The notes beneath the pieces are model-generated. The model did not search any database. It saw only the letters and a program-made list of their open reading frames with translations, and was not told where the DNA came from. From Prochlorococcus sp. AG-363-L02 (GTDB taxonomy: Bacteria > Cyanobacteriota > Cyanobacteriia > PCC-6307 > Cyanobiaceae), in contig QCFP01000004.1 in the NCBI GenBank assembly GCA_003280185.1, positions 1 through 39,780 of the forward strand: a stretch of 39,780 nt of DNA, read 5' to 3'. Within the stretch, counting starts at the first letter, position 1; the number at the start of each line of letters is the position of its first letter. The position numbers and the translations under genes are program-made. Shown in pieces: positions 14,849-24,022 of the stretch.

Positions 14849-14863
14849 ATGCTTCTTTTTTAG
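14835..14863 (+). promoter_or_regulatory. Shine-Dalgarno plus 4-codon leader ORF before the ABC ATPase
   Basis: AAGGAG (14835-14840) lies 8 nt before ATG 14849, the best ribosome-binding arrangement in this area, yet the frame is only M-L-L-F-stop (TAG 14861-14863). The ABC ATPase starts 12 nt later, in the same frame. Ribosomes ending at the TAG could re-initiate at GTG/ATG 14873/14876. It may be a coupling leader or the result of a nonsense change at an old start. Confidence 0.45.
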
Positions 14864-14875
14864 CTAAACATTGTG

Positions 14876-15568
14876 ATGAATTTAATTGCTAGTAATTTAT
14901 CCTTCTCATACGGAAAGGATGCAATTGTTCAAAACATTTCGTTGAATCTTGAGCCAGGCACTCTAACTGCTTTAGTGGGCCGAAATGGTTCTGGGAAGTC
15001 AACCCTTCTGCGTTTATTACAAGGTCAGTATCCCCCTGATTCAGGTGAAATATTTGTTGGTGGGGTCCCACTTGGGAAGTGCCGGGAGAGAGTTGCATTG
15101 ATGCCTCAGAGAAATTCAATTCAGTGGCATTTCCCGATCACTGTTTCGGAGTTAGTCTCTTTAGGAAGGATAGGTGGATCGCAATCTGGATGTTGTGATT
15201 TGGCAGCGGCTTTGCAACGCGTAGGTATGTCTGAATTTGCATCTAAAAGACTTGATGCTTTATCAGGGGGGCAACAACAAAGAACCTTGTTAGCGAGGAC
15301 ACTTATGCAGTCTGCTCAAGTTTTTCTTTTGGATGAACCTTGTTCTGCATTAGACCCACCATCAAGAGAGGCTTTTTTAGTGCTTGTGAGACAATTGGCT
15401 GATGCTGGATATACTTTTTTTGTAAGTAGTCATGACTGGGGTGAATCTTTGAATGTGTATGACAGAGTTATTGTTTTGGACAATATAGTTTTGGCAGATG
15501 GTAGTCCCGAAAATGTTAGGAAGGAGCTTGGTGGAATTCCAAGTATGGGTAATCATTGTTGTGGATAA
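14876..15568 (+). CDS. Metal-type ABC transporter ATP-binding protein (Mn/Zn family)
   Basis: The 230-aa ATPase has Walker A GRNGSGKS near 35-42, Q-loop MPQRNSIQWHFPITV near 76-90, signature LSGGQQQR near 129-136, Walker B VFLLDEP near 149-155 and the switch His in SSHDWG. The W-x-FP-x-TV sequence after the Q-loop resembles the manganese/zinc MntA/ZnuC group. With the ABC-3 permease at 15673 it makes an importer for Mn(II) or Zn(II); which one cannot be decided here. No solute-binding protein gene is in the window. ATG 14876 is chosen over GTG 14873. The ending is Cys-rich (GNHCCG). Confidence 0.85.
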   Translation: MNLIASNLSFSYGKDAIVQNISLNLEPGTLTALVGRNGSGKSTLLRLLQGQYPPDSGEIFVGGVPLGKCRERVALMPQRNSIQWHFPITVSELVSLGRIGGSQSGCCDLAAALQRVGMSEFASKRLDALSGGQQQRTLLARTLMQSAQVFLLDEPCSALDPPSREAFLVLVRQLADAGYTFFVSSHDWGESLNVYDRVIVLDNIVLADGSPENVRKELGGIPSMGNHCCG

Positions 15569-15672
15569 GGTTCCTTTGAGATTTGGAAAGAGGATTTGGT
15601 TTGGGAAGCTTTTTATTAATGAAGTATTTGCTCTGGAACTTCTGTTGAGAGAACTCTCTTTCGCTGTGTCTT

Positions 15673-16461
15673 ATGCCTTTAGAACTTGCTAATTGGTGGT
15701 TGACGCCCCTCCTTATGACCATTCTCGTAGGTATTTTGTGCCCTGCGACAGGAACTTTGTTGATTACTAATGGTCGCCTTTTGCATGCGAATTTGATTTC
15801 GCATGCTGTCCTTCCTGGCCTGGCTTTAGCGCTTTCTCTTGGCCTTGACCCTGCTTTCGGTGGAGTTTTGAGTGGTCTTTTTGGTGCTTTAGTGGCAGAG
15901 AGATTGTCGCGTCAAAGAGTTGAGGAGAATGAAGCCGTAATTAATGCTGTCCTTGCTGGTTTCTTAGGTCTAGGGGTTCTCTTGATTCCCCTGTTGGGGT
16001 TAAGAATTGATCTAGAAGCCATTTTATTTGGAGATTTACTTACCGTTGGGTGGGGTGATTTTGGAAGAACTTTATTTGCATCATTTACGTTTCTGATTCT
16101 GATTAGTTTTTTTTACAGAGAATTTGTTTTTTTGGGTGTTGATTCTGAAGGTGCTTCGGCGAATGGATTGCCTATTTCTTCAATGCGATTGGCTCTTGGC
16201 TTTGTGACTGCCTTAGTAGTAGTTAGCTCTATGGCTGCAGTCGGGATTGTTTTGGTTATTGGTCTACTTTGTGCCCCTGCTTTATTAGGTCTCGCAAAGG
16301 CTAAAAGCCTAAAGGTCGCGATGATTCGATCTGCAGGCTTTGGAGTTATTTTATCTACAGGAGGTTTCCTTTTAGCTATTATTTTCAATTTGCCTCCAGG
16401 TCCACTTATTGGTGCGATTAGTCTCTTTTTCTTGCCTAGGTGGGGCCGGGGTGATGGATAA
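15673..16461 (+). CDS. Metal ABC transporter permease (ABC-3 family)
   Basis: The 262-aa protein has about eight hydrophobic segments typical of ZnuB/MntB permeases. LLTNGRLLHANLISHAVLPGLAL-type sequence near 30-52 (with the conserved SHAVLPG), EENEAVINAVLAGFLGLGV near 83-101 and VGIVLVIGLLCAPALLGLA near 189-207 are family landmarks. The 104-bp gap after the ATPase holds no gene. It forms the membrane channel for the Mn/Zn importer. ATG 15673 is clear. Confidence 0.88.
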   Translation: MPLELANWWLTPLLMTILVGILCPATGTLLITNGRLLHANLISHAVLPGLALALSLGLDPAFGGVLSGLFGALVAERLSRQRVEENEAVINAVLAGFLGLGVLLIPLLGLRIDLEAILFGDLLTVGWGDFGRTLFASFTFLILISFFYREFVFLGVDSEGASANGLPISSMRLALGFVTALVVVSSMAAVGIVLVIGLLCAPALLGLAKAKSLKVAMIRSAGFGVILSTGGFLLAIIFNLPPGPLIGAISLFFLPRWGRGDG

Positions 16462-16536
16462 TTTTTTGATAGGTGATCATAACACTTAACTTTTTTAGTT
16501 TTTCTTTTCTTTAAGTGTCCCAACCCTTTGATAGTG

Positions 16537-16764
16537 TCATTGAGATCTTCTGCTTAACTTCAGGATTAAGCCTCCTAAGAAAGCAATGCATAGCAGAGGG
16601 AAGATAGCTCGTAGAATTCCTATTGCAAGTAAGGCAGTCAAGCCAATGCCGCCATATAGAGCCCATTTGGGTAGATGGGAAATTGCTTGATTACCTGAAT
16701 TACTTGTTGGGGGAATTACTTCAGGGTCAATAGCATTTTGATCCTCGTTAAAGGGTTTTCTCAT
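16537..16764 (-). CDS. Small membrane protein of unknown function
   Basis: From ATG 16764 the product is 75 aa. A polar N-terminal half (MRKPFNEDQNAIDPEVIPP) is followed by a hydrophobic region (WALYGGIGLTALLAIGILRAIFPLLCIAFLGGLIL, about 36-69) that could make one long or two short helices, and a basic tail KLSRRSQ. GAAAGG lies 6-7 nt before this ATG and decides the start against an upstream in-frame ATG at 16800. I do not recognise a family. It is divergent from 16847. Confidence 0.6.
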   Translation of the reverse strand: MRKPFNEDQNAIDPEVIPPTSNSGNQAISHLPKWALYGGIGLTALLAIGILRAIFPLLCIAFLGGLILKLSRRSQ

Positions 16765-16846
16765 GATTAGCCTTTCACCATTTGATAGATGAGTTTTCAA
16801 TTAGCTCTTGCTTATTTGCATCTTAGAGGGATCCTGTAAGAAAAAG

Positions 16847-17137
16847 ATGCTTTTTATGCCTTTAGAATTTAACTCTTTCTCTGATGAGTTGACCAATCCA
16901 TGGTTTTCTACTTCAGAACTTATAGAGTATTTAGGGATTACCATGAAGGAGTTGGATGAGAAAAAAAAATTATTTCATGAGGGTTTTCATTATGTAAGAG
17001 AATCTCCAGAGGATCCTCAAAGTCGTCTTTTGTGGAGAATCGATAGGGTGGATGATTTGCTATGCATTCCAATACCTCCTTTAGAGAGGGAAGCAATGTT
17101 AAATGCACTTTCAAATACAATTACTTGTAATGAGTAA
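16847..17137 (+). CDS. Conserved-looking hypothetical protein with a possible HTH
   Basis: From ATG 16847 the product is 96 aa and soluble. NPWFSTSELIEYLGITMKEL reads like the first helices of an excisionase/MerR-type DNA-binding wing, followed by EGFHYVRESPEDPQSRLLWRIDRVDDLL, a layout also seen in small phage-type regulators. The C-terminus, PIPPLEREAMLNAL, is helical. ATG 16856 is an alternative start, and TTG 16808 is unlikely. The DNA-binding idea is only a pattern impression. Confidence 0.55.
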   Translation: MLFMPLEFNSFSDELTNPWFSTSELIEYLGITMKELDEKKKLFHEGFHYVRESPEDPQSRLLWRIDRVDDLLCIPIPPLEREAMLNALSNTITCNE

Positions 17138-17187
17138 GATGTAATGAAAAAAATTAACTTTGCAGTGCTAATAAAATTATTTAACTT

Positions 17188-18384
17188 TTAGCTTATGCTT
17201 GCATTTTGAATAGTAGTTAATTCCTGTGAGGATTCATCCCATAAAATATATTTAAAGCAATTTGAGATTTCACTCAAACTAAGTTTTTTCGAGTCTGCAA
17301 GTAGATCTTTGTTGTACATGTTGCATTCTCTGAGATTATAGTTTGGGATTCTTTCGCAGATGTGATGAATACTATGGAAAGATATATCGGCAAAAAACCA
17401 ATTCAACCAGCGAGGTACCTCTAGGTTGCTACTTCCTTCAGTGGCACCTTTTATATAACTCCAGTCGTCAGTTCTATGTGCATAGGAATTTTCAAAATTA
17501 TGTTGCACAAAGAAAACACATATAAAAATTGCTGCAGAGATAGTCATTACAATTGAATAGTATGTCCAGAAAAAACCAGCTCCAAGCCAATTAGACATTA
17601 AGAACCAGGTCGCAATTACGAGGAAATTATTTCCTATTAGGTCAGCTAACTCTCCACTTGTGTACCAAAAACTTGATTTGTGAGATGCAATTCTATTAGG
17701 AATTAAATATATGCCTTTGATGCCATTCACTTTGATGTCGGAAACTAATTGGAGAGTATTCTCTTTAATGAATTCGAGAATGCCTAAAAGTAGTGTACCC
17801 CTTGGTTTTATTATAAGATAGAAGAAGCCTCCGGGAAACAACATTAATGGATGCCTACTGATCGCATATATATTCTTGTTTAATTTTGAAAGTGATTGAT
17901 ACTCTTTGAGAGTAATTACTGCTGATGGCCCGCGGTATAGTTCCCAGTTGCCGTTGTGTTTATGATGAAAAGCATGTCCTCTTGACCATGGATGTTGAGG
18001 TATTGCATTTAATACTCCTAGCAGAAAACCGGTGATGCGATTAAGCCATCTGGATTTGAAAAGGGAGTCGTGACCACAATCATGCATTAAGGAGAAACTT
18101 CTACTAGATAGCAGCACAAGAAGCCCAAGAATTGGAAATAAAGCAGTGACTTTGACGGGTAAAGGTAATGAAGCTTCCGTGATCCATCCAATCATTACCC
18201 ATAGCAGAATAATTGGTCCCAAGGTGGATAAGACTTGCCATAGAGCTCTCGAATTACTTCTTACAAGGAAAGGAGAGATAGCAAAGTCCGACCTTCTTAG
18301 AGGCCGCCCTAAGGCTTTTGTTTTGGTTTGTTTTGTTGGAGAAGAAATAAGTTTTCTCTTAGAGATGTTTTGTCTCGTTGCCAC
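17188..18384 (-). CDS. Membrane fatty acid desaturase (DesA-like)
   Basis: This 398-aa membrane di-iron desaturase introduces double bonds into acyl-lipid chains using ferredoxin and O2. All three histidine boxes are present: HDCGH (101-105), HAFHH (137-141) and HSIHH (337-341). Hydrophobic pairs lie near 50-95 and 250-295. The HDCGHxSLFKSRWLN context resembles delta-12 (DesA) enzymes more than delta-9. The N-terminus is basic and disordered (KRKLISSPTKQTKTK). The start is GTG at 18384. Regiospecificity cannot be fixed from sequence. It is likely to contribute to membrane fluidity and cold acclimation. Confidence 0.88.
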   Translation of the reverse strand: MATRQNISKRKLISSPTKQTKTKALGRPLRRSDFAISPFLVRSNSRALWQVLSTLGPIILLWVMIGWITEASLPLPVKVTALFPILGLLVLLSSRSFSLMHDCGHDSLFKSRWLNRITGFLLGVLNAIPQHPWSRGHAFHHKHNGNWELYRGPSAVITLKEYQSLSKLNKNIYAISRHPLMLFPGGFFYLIIKPRGTLLLGILEFIKENTLQLVSDIKVNGIKGIYLIPNRIASHKSSFWYTSGELADLIGNNFLVIATWFLMSNWLGAGFFWTYYSIVMTISAAIFICVFFVQHNFENSYAHRTDDWSYIKGATEGSSNLEVPRWLNWFFADISFHSIHHICERIPNYNLRECNMYNKDLLADSKKLSLSEISNCFKYILWDESSQELTTIQNASIS

Positions 18385-18438
18385 TAACGATACCTTTATG
18401 GACTTTTAATGGCAGAGACTAGTAAAACATAAGTGAAT

Positions 18439-18684
18439 CTAGAGAACCTGGATCACTTCGCTTACTTCTGGAATTGCTTCACGAAGCTTACGCTCTATTC
18501 CCATTTTCAGTGTCATTGTGCTGCTTGGGCAGCTTCCACAAGCTCCCTGGAGGCGAACCTTTACTACAGGGCCATCAATTTCAACGATTTCTACATTGCC
18601 CCCGTCGGCAATTAAGAAAGGCCTGAGCTCATTTAGAACAGTTTCAACATTCTCCATTGTCAGGGCCATTGTTTCATTACTCAT
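18439..18684 (-). CDS. Nfu/NifU C-terminal domain iron-sulfur scaffold
   Basis: This is a stand-alone Nfu domain of 81 aa from ATG 18684, preferred to an in-frame TTG at 18711. It shows [25 protein letters not shown] and the cluster-binding GACGSCPSS with CxxC near 49-52. Such proteins assemble and hand over 4Fe-4S or 2Fe-2S clusters. In cyanobacteria the Nfu protein is needed for photosystem I cluster supply. It is divergent from mqo across 75 bp. Confidence 0.93.
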   Translation of the reverse strand: MSNETMALTMENVETVLNELRPFLIADGGNVEIVEIDGPVVKVRLQGACGSCPSSTMTLKMGIERKLREAIPEVSEVIQVL

Positions 18685-18759
18685 TGAAGAATTTAATTTT
18701 GAATTGTTCAAAGCCTAGTTAGTTAGCTCATAATTTGACCAGAGGGGTTGTAGAAAATT

Positions 18760-20253
18760 TTGGCTTTTTCTCACTTGGACAATACCGACAGTCGTTATGA
18801 CGCAGTTTTGGTTGGCGCTGGGATCATGAGTGCCACGTTAGCTTCCTTATTGCATAAGCTTGATCCAACGCTTCGTTTATTGATTGTCGAACGTCTTGGA
18901 GGCCCAGGGCTTGAAAGTAGTTCGGCCTTAAATAATGCCGGTACAGGACATGCGGCAAATTGTGAGTTGAATTACACCCCACTTAGAGCGGATGGAAGTG
19001 TTGAAGTCGCTAAGGCAATATCAATTAACTTTGCTTATGAAAGAAGCTTGGAATTCTGGGCGTCTTTAAGTAAAGAGAATAATTTGGACCCTTCCAAGTT
19101 CTTGCATCGTGTTCCGCACATTAGCTTTGTTTCGGGGGAAAAGGATGTTGCTTTTTTGAGGAAACGTTTCGATCAACTTATTTCACTTGAAGCATTTTCA
19201 AAAATGCAATGGAGCCATGATTGGGATGAGATTCGTGAATGGATCCCTTTGGTGGTAGATGGACGAAGCAAGACTCAACCTATTGCTGCAACTCGTGTTG
19301 AACGGGGAACTGATGTTGATTTCGGAGCATTGACATCTTCTTTTTTGGAAATACTTCAAGCCAACGGATCCGTGGATTTGAGTTTTGGGACACAAGTAAG
19401 CAATTTATATAGACGTGAAAATTCCCTTTGGGAGCTTGAATTGAGATGTGACCAAGGAGGTCGTTATGTTCAGTCACCTTTTGTTTTTCTTGGTGCAGGT
19501 GGGGGGGCATTGCCTCTTCTACAAAAATCTGGAATCTCAGAGGCTGAAGACTATGCAGGTTTTCCAGTAAGTGGTAAGTGGCTGGTTTGTTCCGACCAGG
19601 ATTTGTGCAGAAAGCATTTTGCCAAAGTTTATGGGAGGGCTAGGTTGGGAGCACCACCGATGTCCATGCCTCATTTAGATAGCCGATGGATTAAAGGTGG
19701 CCGCTTGCTTTTGTTTGGTCCTTATGCTGGTTATACAAACAAATTTCTAAAGCAAGGTTCAAACTTAGATCTAATTAGATCTCTTCGGATTAACAATATT
19801 GGCCCGACTTTGAAAGCAGGGTTTCAAAATCTTGATCTTGTTTCTTACTTGGTTAGTCAAGTTCTTCAGACAGATGAAGATCGATTAGGCCTACTTAGGG
19901 AGTTTCTCCCAAATGCTATTAGTAAAGATTGGACGCTTGAGGTGGCTGGGCAAAGGGTTCAAATCATCAAACGCACTAGCAAAGGAGGAGTTCTTCAAAT
20001 GGGGACAGAAGTTGTCTCAGCTAATGATGGTTCATTAGCTGCATTGTTAGGTGCATCTCCTGGGGCAAGTACTGCAGTAACAATCATGTTGGAAGTTTTG
20101 AGACGTTGCTGGCCAGAACAAATGGAATCAGTTTCATGGCAAAAAAAACTTGTTGAGCTTTTGCCTAGTTATGGCCAAGACCCTTTATTGGATTCGGGTT
20201 GTATTAAAAGTATGAGAAGCCGAAGTGACCACTTATTAGGCATTTTTGATTAA
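18760..20253 (+). CDS. mqo: Malate:quinone oxidoreductase
   Basis: This FAD-dependent peripheral membrane enzyme oxidises malate to oxaloacetate and passes electrons to quinone. The 497 aa open with the dinucleotide-binding VLVGAGIMSATLASLL (16-31), then IVERL and the Mqo-typical SSALNNAGTGHAANCELNYTP (54-74). A C-terminal GASPGASTAVTIMLEVL completes the FAD site. The start is TTG 18760, with AGGGG about 14 nt upstream and no in-frame ATG near. Presence without obvious neighbours of the TCA cycle is usual for Prochlorococcus. Confidence 0.95.
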   Translation: MAFSHLDNTDSRYDAVLVGAGIMSATLASLLHKLDPTLRLLIVERLGGPGLESSSALNNAGTGHAANCELNYTPLRADGSVEVAKAISINFAYERSLEFWASLSKENNLDPSKFLHRVPHISFVSGEKDVAFLRKRFDQLISLEAFSKMQWSHDWDEIREWIPLVVDGRSKTQPIAATRVERGTDVDFGALTSSFLEILQANGSVDLSFGTQVSNLYRRENSLWELELRCDQGGRYVQSPFVFLGAGGGALPLLQKSGISEAEDYAGFPVSGKWLVCSDQDLCRKHFAKVYGRARLGAPPMSMPHLDSRWIKGGRLLLFGPYAGYTNKFLKQGSNLDLIRSLRINNIGPTLKAGFQNLDLVSYLVSQVLQTDEDRLGLLREFLPNAISKDWTLEVAGQRVQIIKRTSKGGVLQMGTEVVSANDGSLAALLGASPGASTAVTIMLEVLRRCWPEQMESVSWQKKLVELLPSYGQDPLLDSGCIKSMRSRSDHLLGIFD

Positions 20254-20331
20254 TGCATCATGTCTTTATGACTAGTGCTTATTAGGATTGTATGTTCAAT
20301 TGAATATGCTTAGTCGGTAATTGTTTATCGA

Positions 20332-22146
20332 ATGACCGACGTCCCTGTTGAAAGCCTCAGAAATTTCTGCATAATTGCCCACATTGATCATGGCAAATCA
20401 ACGCTTGCCGACAGATTGCTTCAGGAAACCGGTACCGTCGCAGGTCGTGATATGCAGGAGCAGTTTCTTGACAATATGGATCTTGAAAGAGAAAGGGGAA
20501 TAACTATCAAGCTGCAGGCTGCGAGGATGAATTACACCTCGAAAGATGGTGAGGCATATGTTTTAAATCTGATCGACACGCCTGGTCATGTTGATTTCTC
20601 CTATGAGGTGAGCCGTTCTCTACAGGCTTGTGAAGGGGCGTTATTGGTAGTGGATGCAAGTCAAGGCGTTGAGGCACAGACTTTGGCCAATGTTTATTTA
20701 GCATTAGAAAATGATCTGGAAATCATTCCGGTTCTCAATAAAATTGATCTACCAGGCTCTGATCCTGAAAAGATTAAAAAGGAAATTGAATCAATAATTG
20801 GACTTGACACTTCTAATGCAATTACTTGTTCTGCGAAGACAGGGTTAGGTGTAGATGAGATTCTTCAGGCCGTTGTTGATCGGATACCTCCACCTCAAGA
20901 TACTATTGATGATCCGACACGGGCACTCATTTTTGATTCTTATTATGATCCATACCGTGGGGTAATTGTTTATTTCCGAGTTATTAGTGGTCGTATTAAT
21001 ACTAAAGAAAAGGTTCTTTTAATGGCCAGCAATAAGAGTTATGAGCTTGATGAGATTGGTATTATGTCTCCTGAAAAATGTAAAGTTGAAGACCTACATG
21101 CAGGAGAAGTAGGTTATTTAGCAGCATCAATTAAGGCGGTTTCAGATGCACGAGTTGGAGATACCATTACTCTTTTAAACTCACCTGCAAAGGAACCATT
21201 GCCCGGCTATAATGAGGCTAAGCCAATGGTTTTTTGTGGTTTATTTCCAACTGATGCAGATCAATACCCTGATTTACGAGAAGCTCTGGATAAGTTGCAA
21301 CTTTCAGATGCTGCCTTGAAGTTTGAACCTGAAACAAGTAGTGCAATGGGCTTTGGCTTTAGATGTGGTTTTTTAGGCCTTCTTCATATGGAAATCGTTC
21401 AAGAACGTTTAGAGAGAGAATATGATTTAGACCTTATAGTTACGGCTCCATCAGTTATTTATAAAGTGAAAATGATTGATGAAAGTGTAATTATGGTAGA
21501 CAACCCTGCTACATTGCCAGACCCGCAGAAGAGAGAGTTAATAGAAGAACCATATGTGAGTTTAGAGATATATGCACCTAATGATTACAACGGAACATTA
21601 ATGGCTCTTTGTCAGGAACGGAGAGGGGACTTTATAGACATGAAATATATTACTACTGATCGAGTTACATTGGTTTATGAATTGCCTTTAGCTGAAGTTG
21701 TTACTGACTTCTTTGATCAAATGAAAAGCAGAACGAAAGGATATGCTTCCATGGAATATCATTTAATTGGTTATAGGGCTAATGATTTAGTTCGTCTAGA
21801 TGTTCTTATAAATTCGGAGAAGGCTGATCCATTAACAACAATTGTTCATAGGGAGAAAGCTTATTCAGTTGGCAAAGGGTTGGTGGAGAAACTCAAAGAT
21901 TTAATTCCTAGGCAGCAATTTAAGATTCCTCTTCAGGCCTCAATTGGTAGTCGGATCATCGCTAGTGAAAGTATTAGTGCTATGAGAAAAGATGTTCTAG
22001 CTAAATGTTATGGAGGGGACATATCAAGGAAGAAAAAACTATTGAAGAAGCAAGCAAAAGGGAAAAAGCGTATGAAGGCAATGGGTAAAGTTGAAGTACC
22101 TCAAGAAGCATTTATGGCAGTTTTAAAACTAAATCAGACAAGTTAG
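20332..22146 (+). CDS. lepA: Elongation factor 4 (LepA) GTPase
   Basis: LepA binds ribosomes and affects elongation and initiation under stress. The 604 aa contain G1 AHIDHGKST (about 16-24), G2/RGIT (about 54-57), G3 DTPGH (about 81-85), G4 NKID (about 135-138) and G5 SAK (about 167-169). The LepA-specific C-terminal domain has [20 protein letters not shown] and [45 protein letters not shown] 20332 is clear and the length standard. It is a single gene downstream of mqo. Confidence 0.98.
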   Translation: MTDVPVESLRNFCIIAHIDHGKSTLADRLLQETGTVAGRDMQEQFLDNMDLERERGITIKLQAARMNYTSKDGEAYVLNLIDTPGHVDFSYEVSRSLQACEGALLVVDASQGVEAQTLANVYLALENDLEIIPVLNKIDLPGSDPEKIKKEIESIIGLDTSNAITCSAKTGLGVDEILQAVVDRIPPPQDTIDDPTRALIFDSYYDPYRGVIVYFRVISGRINTKEKVLLMASNKSYELDEIGIMSPEKCKVEDLHAGEVGYLAASIKAVSDARVGDTITLLNSPAKEPLPGYNEAKPMVFCGLFPTDADQYPDLREALDKLQLSDAALKFEPETSSAMGFGFRCGFLGLLHMEIVQERLEREYDLDLIVTAPSVIYKVKMIDESVIMVDNPATLPDPQKRELIEEPYVSLEIYAPNDYNGTLMALCQERRGDFIDMKYITTDRVTLVYELPLAEVVTDFFDQMKSRTKGYASMEYHLIGYRANDLVRLDVLINSEKADPLTTIVHREKAYSVGKGLVEKLKDLIPRQQFKIPLQASIGSRIIASESISAMRKDVLAKCYGGDISRKKKLLKKQAKGKKRMKAMGKVEVPQEAFMAVLKLNQTS

Positions 22147-22348
22147 AAAAACTATAAGTAACCTTCCTTATAGTTGAAAATAATATTGTTTTTTCTGTTG
22201 AGCTGAAGCTTTGATCATCTTCCTTTGAACTGTTAAAAGTGTTCCATAGGATAAATATTAAGAATATACTTCCAATTATGATAACCAAATGACCCACTGT
22301 GAGGCCTAAATCTTTTTTATTTATGTTTTGATTTCTCGAGATTGGCAT
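22112..22348 (-). CDS. Small membrane protein of unknown function, overlapping the lepA 3' end
   Basis: ATG 22348 has a good AGAGG ribosome-binding site 6-7 nt upstream on the minus strand. The 78-aa product has a single hydrophobic helix ([21 protein letters not shown], about 18-38) and a polar serine/lysine-rich C-terminus. Its last 35 bp overlap lepA in antiparallel orientation. I do not recognise a family. The ribosome site and membrane helix favour a real gene, while the short length and overlap count against it. Confidence 0.5.
   Translation of the reverse strand: MPISRNQNINKKDLGLTVGHLVIIIGSIFLIFILWNTFNSSKEDDQSFSSTEKTILFSTIRKVTYSFSNLSDLVLKLP
22150..22175. terminator. Hairpin just after lepA, possible 3' end signal
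   Basis: AACTATAAG (22150-22158) and CTTATAGTT (22167-22175) pair perfectly around an 8-nt loop, 3 nt past the lepA stop. The sequence after it is A-rich rather than T-rich for the plus strand, so intrinsic termination is doubtful. It also lies inside the overlapping minus-strand small ORF. Confidence 0.3.
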
Positions 22349-22396
22349 TTAGGACCTCTTATATCTGTATAAAAGCATATATGCTAGTGGGGTGTT

Positions 22397-23281
22397 TTGC
22401 TGGTTCTTTTGAAGATATCCTCTTTTCGTAGGCAACATAGGTCTAATCTTTTGTCATATCGGATGGCAAGATTTGGGGTTTTAATAGTCCTTTTACACTT
22501 GATTGCCGCATTAATAGTGCCTTTATTGATTTCGAGTGGGTTTTTGCCTGATGCAAATACAGGGTTAGAAAACCCAATATATTCGCCACCTTCTTTAGAG
22601 CATTGGTGTGGAACAGATCGCCTAGGTCGTGATGTATGCGTTAGGACTTTAGAAGGAAGCGGAGTGGCTTTGCAAGTTGTTTTCTTAGCAGTGTCTCTGG
22701 CCGTTTTGATTGGTATTCCTTTTGGAATTCTTAGTGGTTATTTAGGGGGGGCATTTGACAGAGTCTTAGTACTTTTAATGGATACTATCTATACTCTACC
22801 AATCCTTCTTCTTTCGGTTGTACTTGCCTTTCTATTTGGCAGAGGAATTCCGAATGCCGCGTCTGCATTGTGTGTGGTCTATATTCCACAATATTTTCGT
22901 GTTGTTCGCAATCAGACCGCCCAGGTAAAATCTGAAATGTATATCGATGCTGCACGCACTCTTGGCGCTGGCCCAATATGGATAATGAGAAAATACTTAT
23001 TTAGAAATGTGATCGTTTCAGTTCCTGTGCTTTTATCTTTAAATGCAGCTGATGCAGTTTTGGTTTTAGGTGGACTTGGCTTTTTAGGACTAGGACTCCC
23101 AGAGTCAGTGCCTGAATGGGGGAATGATTTGCATATGGCACTTTCTGCTGTTCCTACAGGCATATGGTGGACTGCGCTCTACCCAGGGTTTGCCATGTTT
23201 ATACTTGTCCTTGGGCTTTCTTTTATTGGCGAGGGTCTAGAAGCCTGGATTAGTGATAATCACAAAGAATTGGTAAAGTAG
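22397..23281 (+). CDS. Peptide/nickel-type ABC transporter permease (DppC family)
   Basis: The 294-aa permease has an N-terminal helix (about 26-48), a periplasmic segment with the family signature LEHWCGTDRLGRDVCVRTL (about 72-90), four to five further helices, and the EAA-type coupling loop EMYIDAARTLGAGPIWIMRKYLFRN (about 180-204). A DppB partner, ATPase and binding protein are not adjacent, so the system is split across the genome. The start is TTG 22397. Peptide, nickel or another substrate cannot be separated by sequence alone. Confidence 0.88.
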   Translation: MLVLLKISSFRRQHRSNLLSYRMARFGVLIVLLHLIAALIVPLLISSGFLPDANTGLENPIYSPPSLEHWCGTDRLGRDVCVRTLEGSGVALQVVFLAVSLAVLIGIPFGILSGYLGGAFDRVLVLLMDTIYTLPILLLSVVLAFLFGRGIPNAASALCVVYIPQYFRVVRNQTAQVKSEMYIDAARTLGAGPIWIMRKYLFRNVIVSVPVLLSLNAADAVLVLGGLGFLGLGLPESVPEWGNDLHMALSAVPTGIWWTALYPGFAMFILVLGLSFIGEGLEAWISDNHKELVK

Positions 23282-23326
23282 TAAAGAAAAGAGCTCTCCT
23301 TTAAAATTATCACTTTAGTTATTTAT

Positions 23327-24016
23327 TTAATAACGCATCTTAAAGGTTCTTGGAAGATCCTCAAGTATTTCACCATTTTCCTTTAGGGATGGATAAGGCT
23401 TTTTATTAGTAATACACCAATTTGCAACTTCTGGATATGCCCATTCAAAAAGACGTTTTTTGTAAATCTGCTCAGAAATACCTTCTCCATTTTGTGGAAT
23501 TATTCCTGCGAGGCTTCTTTGCCTAACTGCTTCAAAAAGTAATATTGCTGTTGCAACTGATACGTTTAGTGATTGAACCATACCACTCATTGGAATATGT
23601 ATTGATTCATCAACTAATGAGCAAGCTTGATCGCTTAACCCCCATTTTTCCGCTCCAAGTACAAAGGCAGTAGGGCCACAGAAATTACATTCTCTATAGT
23701 CTCGTGATTCTCGCGATAAATTTGTTCCATATAATCTAAATCCTCTACTTTTCAGAGTTGAAATGGCAATTTCAATGCTCTTGTGATTGTTTAGCTTGAC
23801 CCATTTTTGACTTCCTTGTGCAGTGCTGTTGAATGTGGGTGTTTTGCTCTCTTTGCTTATAAGGTGAGCCTCCAGAGCTCCTACTGCATCGCAACTGCGT
23901 AGAATTGCAGAAAGATTGTGAGGTTTTTCTACTTCCTCAAGCAAAACTGTCAGGTTTTCCATTCGACAATCTAAAACTGCTTTCAGTCGTTTAAATCGTC
24001 TTGGTAACAGAGGCAT
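23327..24016 (-). CDS. trmH: tRNA (guanosine-18-2'-O)-methyltransferase
   Basis: This SPOUT-fold enzyme methylates the ribose of G18 in the tRNA D-loop. The 229 aa match TrmH throughout: RRFKRLKAVLDCRMENLTVLLEEVEKPHN near the start (motif 1 Asn/Arg in HNLSAILRSCDAVG, 33-46), VLGAEKWGLSDQA (about 118-130), and the knot-forming IPMSGMVQSLNVSVATAILLFEAVRQR (about 140-166). ATG 24016 is only 6 bp from the divergent alkyltransferase-like start. It forms a theme with dus and miaE, also in this window, although they are not linked. Confidence 0.93.
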   Translation of the reverse strand: MPLLPRRFKRLKAVLDCRMENLTVLLEEVEKPHNLSAILRSCDAVGALEAHLISKESKTPTFNSTAQGSQKWVKLNNHKSIEIAISTLKSRGFRLYGTNLSRESRDYRECNFCGPTAFVLGAEKWGLSDQACSLVDESIHIPMSGMVQSLNVSVATAILLFEAVRQRSLAGIIPQNGEGISEQIYKKRLFEWAYPEVANWCITNKKPYPSLKENGEILEDLPRTFKMRY

Positions 24017-24022
24017 AACCAG

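Noticed and set aside
16482..16518. Inverted repeat ACACTTAA/TTAAGTGT after the metal permease gene
   Set aside because: The loop is about 20 nt and T-rich, with no T-tract after the stem. Too weak for a terminator call.
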